Positions 10,831-22,229 are shown, counted from the first letter of the stretch. The stretch is DNA of 62,500 nt from Cristatella mucedo (GCA_009760855.2 WPIO01000364.1:1-62500); one strand, 5' to 3'. Notes: generated by a model not told the origin, from the sequence alone. Program-made: numbers and translations.

Positions 10831-11664
10831 AAAAGAACACTGTTTTCGCAGCAAAGAATCCCTAAAGATGCAGTTAACTCCACACACCTAGCTTTTACTG
10901 TGATGCTTCGTACTTGCTCTGTATTTAGCTCTATATGTGCCTCAAGGAATCAAGGGCACACTAAAAAAGTTTCCGAGGCAGGCGGATTCCTGCACCATTT
11001 TAAACGAAGTAGTAAACAGATTAGAGCTGTGTCAAGCCGAGGTCACAGCTCTGGCGGAAATATCGCCACTCAGCTTTGAGACGAAATATCCACACTGCAC
11101 ATCCTGATTAGGGCGTACCACTTGATCGATCGAAATGATATTACACAATGCACAAAAGTGACAAGGACCGGTCTTAAGTGCAAACTAAGCGAATAACTAT
11201 GGCAGATTCTATTTAAAACTTTAGATAAACTCTATTAAGCATTGAAAATGAGGCAGTGAGAAATATCGAGTCGTGAGGATTTTTATCGGAAAGACATATG
11301 CTAAAAAGGTTAAGACATAAAGCGACCTTGTTAAGCAGGATACAAGCTTTCCAGGCTACCAGTCTACTTCTGCTTCACATGAAAAGAGATAAATATCTCT
11401 TTGAGCTCGGATATTCCAGACAAAAAGACTTATTGTAAACTTAAATACGTGCCCTGGCATCTATTATTCAAATATATAATTCACAACGCTATAAATTTTG
11501 TTCTTGCAGCATTCCATGATCTAATGCTGCATGAGAGCTGAGCTTTAACACGGAGCTTTAAAAGAGGATTGTCTAGGGTTATGATCTTGGTTTGGCAGGC
11601 TCCGAGGCAAAGTCCCTACCGATACTTCTCGTTTGTGCCACAATCCCGAATATTGTAATTAAAA

Positions 11665-11808
11665 ATATGTATAATTTATTTGTATAACGCCCCAAGAGAA
11701 CTCAATCTCTATTCAGGAGCTTCACATATGCTTCGGGCTCGAGTCCAGGACCTTGGCCAGACCTTGGTCGGGGCGAGCACCTTAACCGCTTGGCCAAATA
11801 AACTCAGT
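11665..11808 (-). mobile_element. SINE-1
   Basis: In minus orientation: an A-box-like 'ttggccaagcggttaagg', a B-box-like 'ggactcgagcc', then the LINE-A-like tail (gagattgagttctcttggggc) and an AT-rich 3' end. Flanks 10831-11664 and 11809-12124 show nothing further. Confidence 0.7.
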
Positions 11809-12124
11809 TTCGTTAACCTAATCCTAAAGAACCTTCTCTGCAGTTCCTCTATATCTCCATGTTTAGATTTAGGCTGCTGTGAATGAAGAGGCTTTTGCTT
11901 TTGCAATTCACTGAATAACATGTTCTACTCATCAGCTCAAATGGGAAGTGAATGGAAATAGTTGAGCTCTGCAGTACATAGCAAATTGCATTGGAATAAT
12001 TGTTTTATAATCCATCCTGTACGATTCTAAGCTTAGCTTAGGTGCAAAATTCTGAGGATAGGCTTGTCTGCCTTAAACTTCTCAATCTGCAAAATTACAT
12101 CACTTTATGCAGACATGCACAGTC

Positions 12125-12430
12125 CTGTTAGGTGAGCGAATCGACTTCAAGGTTTTGTGAACTACTTACTTTTAGGCCTCTTAATACTGATGCTCAAGGT
12201 CACATATCATAACTACTTCCGAATAAGGATGAGCTCATACCAATCACTTTTCTGACTCAGAATATATAGCTGTATCTCTAACCAATCCCATATCCTTTGG
12301 AGACAGTGCAAATCACATTCTCAAGCTCCCATAGCTTTGATGTCAGTTCCAACTGATTTCACCTCTCATGACTTTACGGTAGTTTAAAAAAGGCTAAAGC
12401 TCACCTGCTCTTAATAGCATGGGCTAAATC
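12125..12430 (+). mobile_element. Decayed LINE-A fragment
   Basis: Matches the ORF C-terminus of LINE-A ('cgacttcaaggttttgt', 'cctttggagac', 'ctcccatagc') with heavy decay and no tail. Confidence 0.5.
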
Positions 12431-12704
12431 CGTTTGAATTGTCATTCAATACAAATAATATTCCCAATTTATTAGGTCGTCTGCACACAACTGTAAGAGA
12501 ATTAATCTCAATAAGGGCATTTAACAACTAGCTGCCAGGGGATCAATACCCAAGGGGCGAGCAATACGCTCGGTGACCAGCGTATGAAGGTGTAACATAC
12601 TTAGGCCGGCTGCTAAAGCAAACATGAAAACACCCATCGCAGGTGGTGAGAGTGAATGGAGTCATTAGTATTCCCGCAGTAAGTAGTCTAACTCGTAACA
12701 TACA

Positions 12705-13004
12705 ATGAATCAGGTACAGGTAAGCATGCAAAGCACAGTGAAACGCAAACAGATCAAGTTCATTCGGGCGAAGGGAAAACGACCGAGAAACCCTGACCTT
12801 AAGCTGAAACTTAACCCTCTAATGTCACTGCAGACAGTGACTGCAGCCGACAGCCCCGCCCACAGGCAATCTAAGCTGGGGAAGCTTGGGAGCAGAAGGA
12901 TCAATCATCTGTATGTACTTTGGCCTTCCTGTGCCGTGAATGCTATCACAATAAATGCGAAATGCTTCCTCTCCAGACAGTGTAAGTGCTTAAAGGAGAT
13001 TTAG
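12705..13004 (+). CDS. Candidate ORF/exon, basic protein
   Basis: A 99-codon ORF with a basic first half (VKRKQIKFIRAKGKRPRN) and no similarity to the LINEs. A donor-like GTATGT lies inside it at about 12914. The sequence looks protein-like but the reading frame is unsupported by splice sites at its 5' side. Unknown family. The region 13005-14060 shows no further features. Confidence 0.22.
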   Translation: MNQVQVSMQSTVKRKQIKFIRAKGKRPRNPDLKLKLNPLMSLQTVTAADSPAHRQSKLGKLGSRRINHLYVLWPSCAVNAITINAKCFLSRQCKCLKEI

Positions 13005-14065
13005 TTGTCCTAGGATGCTATGGTGTTGTCTCATCACTATTCTTATCATTAACAACACATGTTAGCCTACTGGTAATCTGAATACAAACTCGGTTGTCAT
13101 ATTCAGAAATGCAATGCCAATGCAGTTAGTTCGGCACTGTCTAATCTGACAAAATGTCTACCGTTGAAGGAACTGAAAAAGGAAAACAATGAAAAAGCAG
13201 ATAAAACAGAAGTGCGATGCACGTAGAATGGTTTGTTGACATTTACCAACGAATATGATTCACTTCACAGCCAAAACCAACGATAGCTGTGAACTAAAAA
13301 ATCAGACTGAAGTCGGATCACTTGACCAGAACGTTCAGAGGCTCGACCATGACAGTCTAGTTACAAGGTATATGCGTTATGTTTATACACGTAAAATGGT
13401 TTTGTATGGCTATCATTTACCGTATTTATTTTTATTTTTATTACCAAAATTATGTGTATATTATACATTATAGTACTTATTATACACTATTTAGGTTTTT
13501 CAGGGCACCTACCAGGTAGATAAAAGTAGCATCTACTAGTGAAACTTAAGCCTTCTTTACGAAACCTAAGATCATTTAAAATACTAATTTCATGTCTGTT
13601 CATATGGAATTCTTTAGGATTTGCCAAACACTTGCAGTGGTATTGTACGGCCTGTGCTTTTGCTACTGATATATCCTTAAGTTGCAAGTCTAAGGATATT
13701 AGTAAGTTGACACTAACCACCTCATAAATAAAACTAGCTTCTAATGCAGGTAGACACTGCGGCTCTAATTAAACCATTAAAGAGGGGCTAAATTATTTAA
13801 GGGGGGCTGAGGGCTCAGTACTAATTATTGCTGGCAATGCAAGCCTTTGAGTTTTTCTTCCAAGCCCAAAAGGCCTGCAACCTCCAAGCCATCGTCAGAT
13901 AGACCCGTAGTATGATCCTTTAAATAGGTACGAATGGTTACCGCAGCTATCTTAGGTAGATGTTGAAAAACAAGCTGTTCGACTTTTAAGAGGTCACTAA
14001 GGTAATTTTAGTTAGTCACTAAAATGTCACTGCTTGGGTAGAAGGATTAATGTCATCAATGGCCT

Positions 14066-14575
14066 AATAATAATAATCATTCTAAGAATAATAATAATAC
14101 ACTTTTGTATAGCACCTTTAGATGACTTAATCCCATAGCCCGGGAAGTAAGATGCTAATTCTCTAAGACCAAGGTCGCGGGTTCGAATCCTGCTGTGGGC
14201 GATACTTTATTTTCAAATGCAACCCGTGGTGATAGCCTTGCAGGCTCATCTGCTTCGAGGCTGTTAAGTTCAGCTGATAGCTTTGTCTACCCACTTTAAA
14301 TGCACTGAAAAGGAAGCAGGATCGAATCGTTAAAGGTGGCTTTCTCAATTTCAACAAGCATAGTATGATTAAAGGTCAGCATGCATATATGATTAGTAGC
14401 AGCATGCACAGTATCAGCACGCCTAAGCACATAAAGGACGAGTCATCAGGACTCACTACATGCTGGGATAAAGAGATGCGTTTGTTGTAGCGTTTTTTAA
14501 TGTCGTCAAGTAAGGGGATTTGTGAAGTCAGTCGAGAGCGAGCCCCAGGCTTTCGGAGAATACAACTTAAAGACG
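14066..14575 (-). mobile_element. LINE-A fragment split by SINE-2
   Basis: The reversed ATT tail and part of the hairpin lie at 14066-14127. The 3' UTR and ORF end continue at 14345-14575 ('gcatgcacagtatcagcacgc', 'gagccccaggctttcgg'). The gap is filled by the SINE-2 at 14128-14340. Confidence 0.6.
14128..14340 (+). mobile_element. SINE-2 nested in LINE-A
   Basis: A near-consensus B box (GGGTTCGAATCC at about 14178) after a tRNA-like head, then the family body 'gtggtgatagcc', a degenerate stem and 'ctgttaagttcagctgatag'. Confidence 0.65.
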
Positions 14576-14577
14576 CC

Positions 14578-14655
14578 TTGGGAGAGACTGAGTTCTATGA
14601 GGGCGCTTTATCAAGGGCATTATTATCATTATTATGATTATTATTAATAAGACAC
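14578..14655 (+). mobile_element. LINE-A 3' tail, opposite orientation
   Basis: 'gagactgagttctatgaggg', 'cgctttatcaagggc' and an imperfect ATT run directly abut the inverted LINE-A fragment on the left, giving a head-to-head pair with a tail at both ends. Confidence 0.6.
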
Positions 14656-14788
14656 AATCTCGACAGGAAGAAGGTTTGTACGAGGCATATATGGGCATAA
14701 GCAATCCCTCGGGCACAAGGGTCTGCCGTTACGTTCGGGACTTCTTGGGAAGACAAGCAAGAAGATAAAAGCAGTCATAGAATGTTAG

Positions 14789-15172
14789 TTGAGCATGAGC
14801 ATTGGCCAGGAATGTTGTCTCAGAGGTATGACGAATGCATTTTATCCACATCTCCACTCACTGCAGAGCCGATGCCAGCGGGTCATTGCCAGTGATGAGG
14901 TGCAATCACTTCTTGACCCAAATAAAGCATATCTGCTGCCTTATCAATCAGGCAGTTTATTCATCCACCTTGCGTTTCCAGCACATGCAATGTACCAAAA
15001 GATATTTCTTTCTCCTTGTGCAGTTTATAAATGTTTTATCTTTAAATTAATTGTTGCTATTACTGTAGCTGACCATTTCCTTTTCTTTTTTCTTTTGCAC
15101 ACAGGCGATAATTTACTGCAGGTGTGTGTGATTCTACATGTCTACAGAACATGTTTCTGGGCACATATGTAA
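14789..15172 (+). CDS. Candidate ORF, unknown product
   Basis: A 127-codon ORF. Residues 14-66 (MTNAFYPHLHSLQSRCQRVI onward) look protein-like. The distal part runs through a pyrimidine tract ending in GCACACAG at about 15105, a strong acceptor, followed 17 nt later by CAG|GTGTGT. The real coding part, if any, probably ends before that tract. Unknown family. Confidence 0.22.
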   Translation: MSMSIGQECCLRGMTNAFYPHLHSLQSRCQRVIASDEVQSLLDPNKAYLLPYQSGSLFIHLAFPAHAMYQKIFLSPCAVYKCFIFKLIVAITVADHFLFFFLLHTGDNLLQVCVILHVYRTCFWAHM

Positions 15173-15221
15173 CTCGGCCGACTTGGTACCTCAACACTGA
15201 TCAAGACAGAACGCCAGGGAT

Positions 15222-15696
15222 GTGAATTTCTACAGAGACCTAGTACCAGCTTCGTACCTAGCTGAACTGCTGCACCAGTTTCAGCCCGTTCGCGCCCTCA
15301 GGTCCTGTGTGGACAATAAATTAGCTGTCCCATTCCTCCTCTTAAAGACAGATGGCGACAGAAGCTTTAGCTCTGCAGGTCCTAGACTGTGGAAATCTCT
15401 TCCACAATTCTTATGCAACGACAACTACTCTCCTACTGCCGACTATGGTATATCCATTCCAGCGGTCCTGAGCTGCTACTGCTATGCTACTCACTACCTC
15501 AACTGCTCTCCTGACTCTGCTATGCTTCCCACTTTCTCTTTGTTGCAAGAGACGAAGTCTGTTGGCTACAGAATTCGTACCGAAAGCCGCTTAGGCTGTG
15601 AGTGCGCCATACAACACTCTCCTGCATAACACCCACATAGTATTTATGACTTTGTGGAGTTACAGATGGAGATGCATTGCATTACATTACATTACC
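15222..15696 (+). mobile_element. LINE-B 3' copy, 5'-truncated
   Basis: Encodes the family's ORF end in a clean frame (YLAELLHQFQPVRALRSCVD ... GDRSFSSAGPRLWKSLPQF), then the 3' UTR and ACATT repeats. This is the best-preserved 3' end of the family. 15697-15890 holds only a short TATAC-rich run. Confidence 0.8.
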
Positions 15697-15899
15697 AGCA
15701 TCCCTAACGGCTTAGATACACATTTTCTTCTCTGCCTTTGCTGCTGAGTACTCCATACTGGCCATTCTCACTATAGTGGTACTATACTATATACTATACT
15801 ATTCATTTCTAAGACAGGACACTTGTCGACATTATGAACGAATTCACTCCAATTAATTATATTGCACGCCCTCACTCGTATGAACTATAAGTGGGGATT

Positions 15900-16085
15900 T
15901 TAATTGAGCTTAAGAAAGCTTGACAAAAAACGATGCTGACTGTCCATCAAATCACACACGATGACTATTCTAGATCCTACCAATCCACCCTAGCTAAGGC
16001 TAGACAAGCTATAAACTCATAGCTGAATGACAGATGACCGATCCAAATATGTTAATGTCGACACTAAACAATACCACAAAACGTA
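15900..16085 (+). mobile_element. LINE-A linker fragment
   Basis: Matches the pre-RT region (LTVHQ...DDYSRSYQSTLAKAR and the 'caatccaaaaatgctgatg'-type block). Decayed; joins an inverted LINE-A fragment on its right. Confidence 0.55.
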
Positions 16086-16705
16086 GTTCGTGGCAGCATG
16101 CGCTGTGCCAGCACACATAAGCACGCAAAGGAAAAATCACAAGGACCGACTAAACTCTTTAAAAAAGGTGCGGTTCGAGCTCCCTTTTTAAAGTCGTCAA
16201 GTCGGAGGATGTTGCTAACTCCGTCGAGACTAAGTTCCAGGCTTTGGGAGCCTATGAACTAATGGTGGGGTCTCTAAAGGATTTGAGGTTCGTACGAAGT
16301 ATAGGTAAACGAGTATATTCCTAAAGCAGGTGGTACGATGCTTAGCCATGTGGGTGAGCAGATCTGATAAGTAGGCTGGTGACAGGGAATGAAGGAACCT
16401 AAAAGTGAGAACCAGAACCTTGAACTCGGTGCACTGCTGGATTGGTTGCCAGTACAAGTCGGCAGAACTGGTGTGATGTGGCAACTGCGAAGCTCACGAC
16501 AGACAAGCCTGCTGCCGAGTTGTGCATAAAGCCAGTAAGCAGGGAGTTAAACATGTCTAGACGGGATGCGATAAATGTTTAGAACAGTTCGGACGTACCA
16601 CCCCTCTCCAAGCAAGCCCAAATTTTAGCAATGTTACCAAGCTGAAAGTAGGCAGACTTGACTGTGGAGCTGATTTGATCGTCCAGGTCACTTCAGAACA
16701 GGACA
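16086..16705 (-). mobile_element. LINE-A 3' half, decayed
   Basis: Reversed 3' UTR (gcatgcgctgtgccagcac) and ORF C-terminus (tccaggctttgggagc; the LYWQPIQQCTEFKVLVLTFR region, matching [20 protein letters not shown]). It lacks the tail. Confidence 0.65.
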
Positions 16706-16839
16706 CTTGGATATTTGTGCACGGTACATCGGGAGATAGGCTCCTTAACTTTGCTCCAGCTCACTGCTTGTAGATTTTCTTTGATGTTCAAGAAGGCACC
16801 TACAGCTGATACTATATGCGCTCACCATCGAGTACCATG

Positions 16840-17275
16840 TTGCCTTTAACGTTTTGTCACCTGCCAGACTCCTTCCTTCCTCTATGCCATGGCTCTAGCC
16901 TGCCTACCTGAACTACTTTCCAATCAGGTTTGGAATCGTACCACCTGTACTTCGACTAAAGTCTAAACAACCTTACTTCCTCGGAGACCACACTTTCTGA
17001 CCATCTACTCCCAAAGTCTGTACATAACTAATGACAGTCATCGTGACTGCCCCTCCCCCTAATCCACGAACCATAAAAAGAGGCTAGCAGCCCATGTGCT
17101 CATCATAGCGCTTGCAGCGCCCCAGGAAACTGTTCTTTGTGTGATCACGAGTGCTGACACTACGGAAATTTTTTCTAGCCAACTGACAGGATTCCTTAGC
17201 AGCACATGGAAATTATCTTAAAGGGGATTTAGTTACGTAACGATGCTCTACGAATTTCTTGTTTACTCTTACCTA
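16840..17275 (+). mobile_element. LINE-A 3' end, heavily decayed
   Basis: Recognisable blocks in order: 'ctatgccatggctctagcc', 'cgtaccacctgtacttcg', 'cctcggagacc' and an eroded tail region near 17200-17270. 17276-17600 shows nothing further. Confidence 0.45.
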
Positions 17276-17604
17276 TGAATTATTACTATTGAGCAGGGTA
17301 ACATGTACTGGCGAATGTGTCAGTATGCCAAAACAATATACCAATAAAATGACCTGAAGGCAACATGCTATAGAGTGGTATATTCCGAATCAACTGCAAT
17401 GTATCTCAACAACCGACATGTTGGGAGATGGCTTCTGTATTTTGCCACAGTTTGATCGTGGAAAGGTGAAGGCCCCGATCCCGTTTATGCTGACCTATAA
17501 AGGCAGAGCAGGTGCGACTGGCATAAAATGGCTTCCGGGGTATTTATAGACAGTTGTGATTTTGGATACGTAATTGGAATTATTGATATGGATTGTGACA
17601 AAGA

Positions 17605-18260
17605 TCCAAAGCTCTTACTGTAACTCCACAAAGCCACAAATACTAAGTGATTGATTCAAAAGAGAGTTTTCTATTGCTATCTCAAAGCACTAGTGGCTTT
17701 CGGTACACCTAAGACTAATCATGTTACATTTCATAAAGTGCCCTCAGAGAACTCAAATCTCTTTCTAGGCGCTTTACAATTGCTGCAAAGTAAGCGTGCC
17801 ATAGCAGCTGAATGCATCACAAGAAACCACAAGAAAGTGGGAAGCCTAGCTGAGCAAGGAGAGCAGTCGAGGATGGCAGTAGCACAGAGGTAGCAGCTCA
17901 GGAAGGCTAGAAACAATGAGCGATAGTCGATTGCGAGAGAGTGGATTTCGTTTTGTAAGAACTGTGGCAGTGAGTTTCACAGTCTAGGATCTGCACAAAA
18001 CAGCTTCTGGTGCTAACGATCTTTAAGCAAAAGCATGGGGGTGTCACTAACTTATCGTCCACAGAGTACCTGAGAGCATGAGGAGGCTGAGAATAGTGCA
18101 GCAGTTCAACTAGGTATAAAGAGGCCAAGTCACGATCGGCCTTGAGAGTCAGCTTACGAAATTTACTCGGTATTCGTTAATAAGCTGAAAGCCATCGAAG
18201 CTCCTTCAGCAAAGGAACAACGTGCCTTAGCAACTGGGATCTGTTTACTCTCATTGCAGC
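17605..18260 (-). mobile_element. LINE-B 3' copy with inserted LINE-A tail
   Basis: Reversed LINE-B 3' UTR ('gtaactccacaaagccac', 'ggctttcggtac') and ORF end (YLVELLHYSQPPHALRYSVD), interrupted at 17721-17806 by about 85 bp matching only the LINE-A 3' hairpin. Confidence 0.65.
17721..17806 (-). mobile_element. Very short LINE-A insertion (hairpin only)
   Basis: Contains 'agaactcaaatctctttc' and 'taggcgctttacaattgctg', the reversed terminal hairpin of LINE-A, inside LINE-B. It shows how short a 5'-truncated copy can be. Confidence 0.6.
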
Positions 18261-18750
18261 CATATCCCTCAGTAGGTGCTGTGGCTTAACGGCTTTTAAA
18301 CTAAAGGTCAGCAACAATGGAGTTGCAAAAATCTAGATGAGACAGAACCAGCGAAACCATTAAATTGTTTGTTGGCCACTGTGGCTGACGGTTAGTAACT
18401 TTATTTAGGGATCGGACATGATGGCTAGCTGTGGAGAGAGTCTTCTTGGTGAGACTTTAAAAATTGAGGCAATTGTCAGATAAATTCCTTAATTCCGAGC
18501 ATGGGGTGCCAATCGGTTAACAGCTGCACCTATTGCAACTGAATATTTTATTTATTTCAGCCACTTGCTCGGGCTGTGCTATGAGTGGCAGTTCGTTTAA
18601 TCGTAGTTAAATTTAAGGAAATTATCTAACACAGGATCGAATGTCTACAAAGCAAGCTGTTAGGCAGATGAGATAGAACATGATGGGACGAATATGATTG
18701 GAAAGTGCCAGGCGCCAGAGCCTTGTCTGCCAGACCAATTGTTCTTACCA

Positions 18751-18774
18751 ATCATTATAGTTGACTATAATGAT
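18751..18774. repeat. Small perfect palindrome
   Basis: 11-bp arms (atcattatagt/actataatgat) around a 2-nt spacer. No function inferred; 18261-18984 otherwise shows no recognised feature. Confidence 0.5.
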
Positions 18775-18984
18775 AAATAGAAGAGAAGGCCAGGGATAGA
18801 TATAGCATGGCCAGGGCAGTGACATCAACGTCTGTCGCTGCTGCATACGATGTATATTTTATACTTCGTTACACGAGGAAGAGCATTTTCAGTAGAGTCT
18901 GTGTCTGAGATCCCGACTAAAATATCTTTACAATTTATAATTTTTAGTTTAGGCTGCAACATGATCCTCAAAGATCTATTAGAA

Positions 18985-19200
18985 TAATAATAATAATAAT
19001 GCACTTGATAAACCACCCTCAGAAAACTGAATCTCTTTCTAGGCGCTTTACATTTGCTGCAAAGGGAAATGCAATTGAACGGTGAGTAACATCATGCTTG
19101 ATAAACAAACAACATTAACAACATGGTTAGAGGTGACATGCACAGGGAAAGCATGCAAATATGGTTAGTAAAATGTACATAAGTGTGTGCACCGTGCATG
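18985..19200 (-). mobile_element. LINE-A 3' UTR fragment
   Basis: Reversed (ATT)n, hairpin ('ctctttctaggcgctttac') and 3' UTR ('ggttagaggtgacatgcac'). No ORF portion. 19201-20302 holds no supported gene; a 69-codon ORF at 20094-20303 is unremarkable. Confidence 0.75.
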
Positions 19201-20302
19201 AGCTCATGACCTGGAACTGTGCACCACAAGTGCTTAGAAACCCATTACAGACCGACGATGCAGATAACTGCACAGCACCCCAACTGGGGAGCCGTGCCTT
19301 GCCTAGAGAATATCATATACGATGAAGAAGGGAACCTCTGAATCCTATTCAGCTTTTTAGAGTATAGGCTGAAAGATTGTTGACTAAAGAATCTCCCAGC
19401 CGCCAAAATATCTTGAGAGGCATTACAATTATGATTCATTACAGGTTGAATTGTCTGAGATCTATAGGCAAGGAGCTCTTTTTACTAGACTTTATGAAGG
19501 TATCCACATTTCATGCAGAAACCTCGAAAAATATCTTACAGAAGGTCAAAGGCAAATTTATTTAGTCAGATGTATGGAGGCAAACATATGTGCATTTTTT
19601 CAACATCAAACCTGAAAACTTGTCAGCCCAGCCCTTAGTATGGATGGAGTGAGACTTCTCAGAGTTTGAAATCAAATTGTATACGCCCATCCCTACAAAT
19701 TCGCTCCATCTCAGTCAGGCAGGAACTCAGTGTTTCAGTGAAAAAGAGGCCCTGGCTTGTGCCACCTTCCAATTGAAGGCAACGAGTGCATTCTCTTTTT
19801 CGATTAGATCCTATTTAGACCCGGATTTCCTAAAGTAGCATTTAAGCCTGCAGTTAACACGGTGCATCTTTTGAAGAGTTCCTGGCACTAACATTGGCCG
19901 GGCAAGAGGGCAAAGGCTGACACATAGGAGCACATCGAGGAGCAGAAGAGGAGAGCCTTAGAGATGTTCGTATCGGACCCAAACTTCACCCACTAGTCTA
20001 CTGAGACATGATATCCCAAGCTTGATATGCAAGATTAGTATTCGTTCAGCAGGTAATGGTGGCTCAGGACCCAACATCGTGCCGAAGACATAAATGAATA
20101 AAAGTAACTTCGGAAACGACTCTACTGCCGGGTGGATCGGCAGTAAGGTGGAAAAGGAATTAAATGGAAAAAAAAGAGATAACGTCTGGTGGATGCTGCC
20201 TTTAGCATGGATTCATTTCATAGCTGAGGCCTGGACTAGCCACGAAATGTCAATAGCTCCAAATAAAGATGTAGTGGCAAATTCAGTGTATCAGATAGCT
20301 TG

Positions 20303-20490
20303 AGCCGCAATGGCGCATTAGGTAAGGTGGTTGCTTTTCACGACCTTGGGGCTGGAGTCGTGGGTTCGAATCCTTCAGTGGGCAATTCTTGATTGCTGTT
20401 GCAAGCAGTGGTGATAGCCATAAACGCTCTTCTGTCGCTACACAAAAGAGGCTGTTAAATCAGCTAATATTAATATTTATTAAATGAAAC
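20303..20490 (+). mobile_element. SINE-2
   Basis: A-box-like 'tggcgcattaggtaagg', B box GGGTTCGAATCC near 20361, body 'gtggtgatagcc', tail stem 'gctcttctg...caaaagaggc', then 'aatcagctaatatt'. One of the more complete copies. 20491-20774 shows nothing further. Confidence 0.75.
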
Positions 20491-20774
20491 TACGTTGTTA
20501 ACCCACCATTGCTCTTAGTCTACAGGTAGCCGGAACCTAGCCATACACACAAACAGTCAAGTCTATGCACAAGATGCACACGATGCGACGAGACAGCACA
20601 GCTGATACGGCAGCTTCAATCAGCCAGAGGTTTTTAACTTCATTAAGCCGTTACCAGTCGAAATCTGCAAACTATGCAGTCAGCTACTCAAGATGCTCCC
20701 CATAAGGATGCAACCACAGCAGTGATTAGGAGGACAGTTCCAGATTGCCAAGCAAGTACTCCTGTAGGTAGCCA

Positions 20775-20882
20775 CCAACTATGCATTCGATCGTACTTCC
20801 TTTGCAGAAAATGTAAAGTGCCAAGAAAGAGATCGAGTTCTCTGAGGGTGCTATATCAAACGCATTATTATTATTATTTTTC
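20775..20882 (+). mobile_element. LINE-A 3' tail
   Basis: 'aatgtaaagtgccaagaaag', 'gagttctctgagggtgc' and an ATT tail; only the last ~100 bp of the element. Confidence 0.75.
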
Positions 20883-21006
20883 TGCTGATTAAGGTTCAAC
20901 AGTTTTCTTCTACTGCGGCCGTTGCGTTTTTGCTCAGTAGTTTTTGTTACCGAAAACTGAGCCTCATTGACCTTCTTTCGATCAATCACTGATTCAGGCC
21001 ACAGCA

Positions 21007-21123
21007 TCAGCTCAGACACTGCAATATATAATATTTTGCTGCAAAAAAGCCACGAGAGATCTGCTGAGCAGCAACCTCTCTTATCAGCTCGGTGGTATTT
21101 TGTTCTGAGGAGCTGTGCAATAA
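21007..21123 (-). CDS. Receptor gene: candidate terminal cytoplasmic exon
   Basis: Pyrimidine-rich acceptor (CGTTTCCCCTGCTTGCCAG) followed in phase 0 by 38 codons and TGA: starts LLHSSSEQNTTELIREV, ends AAKYYILQCLS. It contains a YxxL-type tyrosine (YYIL). The phase matches the end of the 21241-21284 exon when that is read from the TM exon directly. In another phase the frame runs on through a different tail, so the stop depends on whether the 25-nt microexon is used. Confidence 0.4.
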   Translation of the reverse strand, partial: LLHSSSEQNTTELIREVAAQQISRGFFAAKYYILQCLS

Positions 21124-21240
21124 CTGGCAAGCAGGGGAAACGTAAAAACAAAAAGTGAAGCCCTACCCAAATACGCAAATCCGAAGTGACAAATAAAAAT
21201 GCACAGGCAGAATTAATGGCCAATTAGCTAATGCACTCAC

Positions 21241-21284
21241 TTCCCAATTCAATGAACCACGGTAAACATATGCAGGCTCTCTCC
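21241..21284 (-). CDS. Receptor gene: 44-nt juxtamembrane exon
   Basis: Bounded by TTTTCTATTTCTTAG and a strong donor GTGAGT. Joined to the TM exon (phase 1) it reads W-REPAYVYRGSLNWE and ends in phase 0. With the microexon included it reads RERACICLPWFIELG instead. The first reading has two tyrosines and is more typical of a cytoplasmic tail. Both are open. Confidence 0.5.
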
Positions 21285-21613
21285 CTAAGAAATAGAAAAT
21301 CTCGTCTCTATGCACAGGTCGATTGCTCTCCTCGAATGGCCGAGCCTGGCTGTCGTGGGAATCGCCATCTCAGTTCCTGCCCCCTTGATATTCAAAGCTA
21401 GGATGTTTTAATTATCCATATGCATCACCTCCTAGCACATTAACCCACACTTAATCTCCTGGTCCAGGGTCCACTTTGTTAACAGGAATAAGCACATATT
21501 GCTGCATATTTCGACATTTGAGACAACACATTTTTCATTGGACTGTCAAATGGAGGATGGCAGCAACTATTAGATCCCTAGGTAGTCAAACTGCAGCAAA
21601 ATAAAGCGGGTAC

Positions 21614-21638
21614 CTTATCGTCAAATGCCCACGCCGAT
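21614..21638 (-). CDS. Receptor gene: possible 25-nt microexon
   Basis: Acceptor CTTTCTTTTTTAG and donor GTACCC flank 25 nt. Joined to the TM exon it gives Y-RRGHLTI, a basic stop-transfer segment. At 25 nt it changes the frame of everything downstream, so it would be an alternative exon or a false positive. Confidence 0.35.
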
Positions 21639-21728
21639 CTAAAAAAGAAAGGAACATAGAAGTAAGCAAGTCATTAAAGGTAAATGAACGGAAGAAAAGA
21701 CAAATATATGCCAATGCTGACTACTTAC

Positions 21729-21812
21729 ATAGAATGAGAAGAGAAACCACAATGGCAATGACGACGATTGCCATAGCCACAACACCGATGATGATTTCAG
21801 TCGAATTACTCA
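21729..21812 (-). CDS. Receptor gene: transmembrane exon
   Basis: 84 nt, phase 1 at both ends, acceptor CACTACAATT reversed (AATTGTAG) and consensus donor GTAAGT. It encodes SNSTEII then an unbroken stretch of about 20 hydrophobic residues rich in Val/Ile (GVVAMAIVVIAIVVSLLIL). It is a single-pass segment preceded by an N-glycosylation sequon (NST). Phase 1 joins exactly to the Ig exon ending at 24480. This is the strongest sign that the upstream exons belong to a type I membrane protein. Confidence 0.65.
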
Positions 21813-22229
21813 CTACAATTAACCTCTTCATAGTCAGCAAGTCAACGTTTACCTCATCTTGGAAACAAAACACTGATAGCCAACCAATTTAAAATTTAAC
21901 ACACCTGATTAATCGGACCACCACGAAGCACACAATTAGTCGAGAGTGATGCTGATGAGGTGCAGACCCGGTGCTACTAGGGGCCTTACCTAGAAAGCAA
22001 GGCTTCATTAAGTGGCTAAAGGCACTCGTCCATATTTTCTTTCATACATGCTGCATGGCCAATACTGGGAAATTGCAAACCTTCTGCCGAAGAGGCTTAT
22101 TAATGTCAATTCATAGAACACTATCCACTCAGTCGGATTATTGCAGCACTGAGGCAAGCTCCACGTAAATAAGGTCATTGAATTAGGTCGAGGTCGAGCT
22201 TAGCAACTTGCCCCAAAGAGGTCACTTAC

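Noticed and set aside
18751-18774. miRNA-like hairpin
   Set aside because: Arms are only 11 bp with a 2-nt loop and AT-rich; too short to support a precursor.
20726-21223. A continuous 165-codon minus-strand protein
   Set aside because: It runs through a LINE-A tail and across a strong acceptor; only the part after the acceptor at 21123 is considered, and in a different phase.
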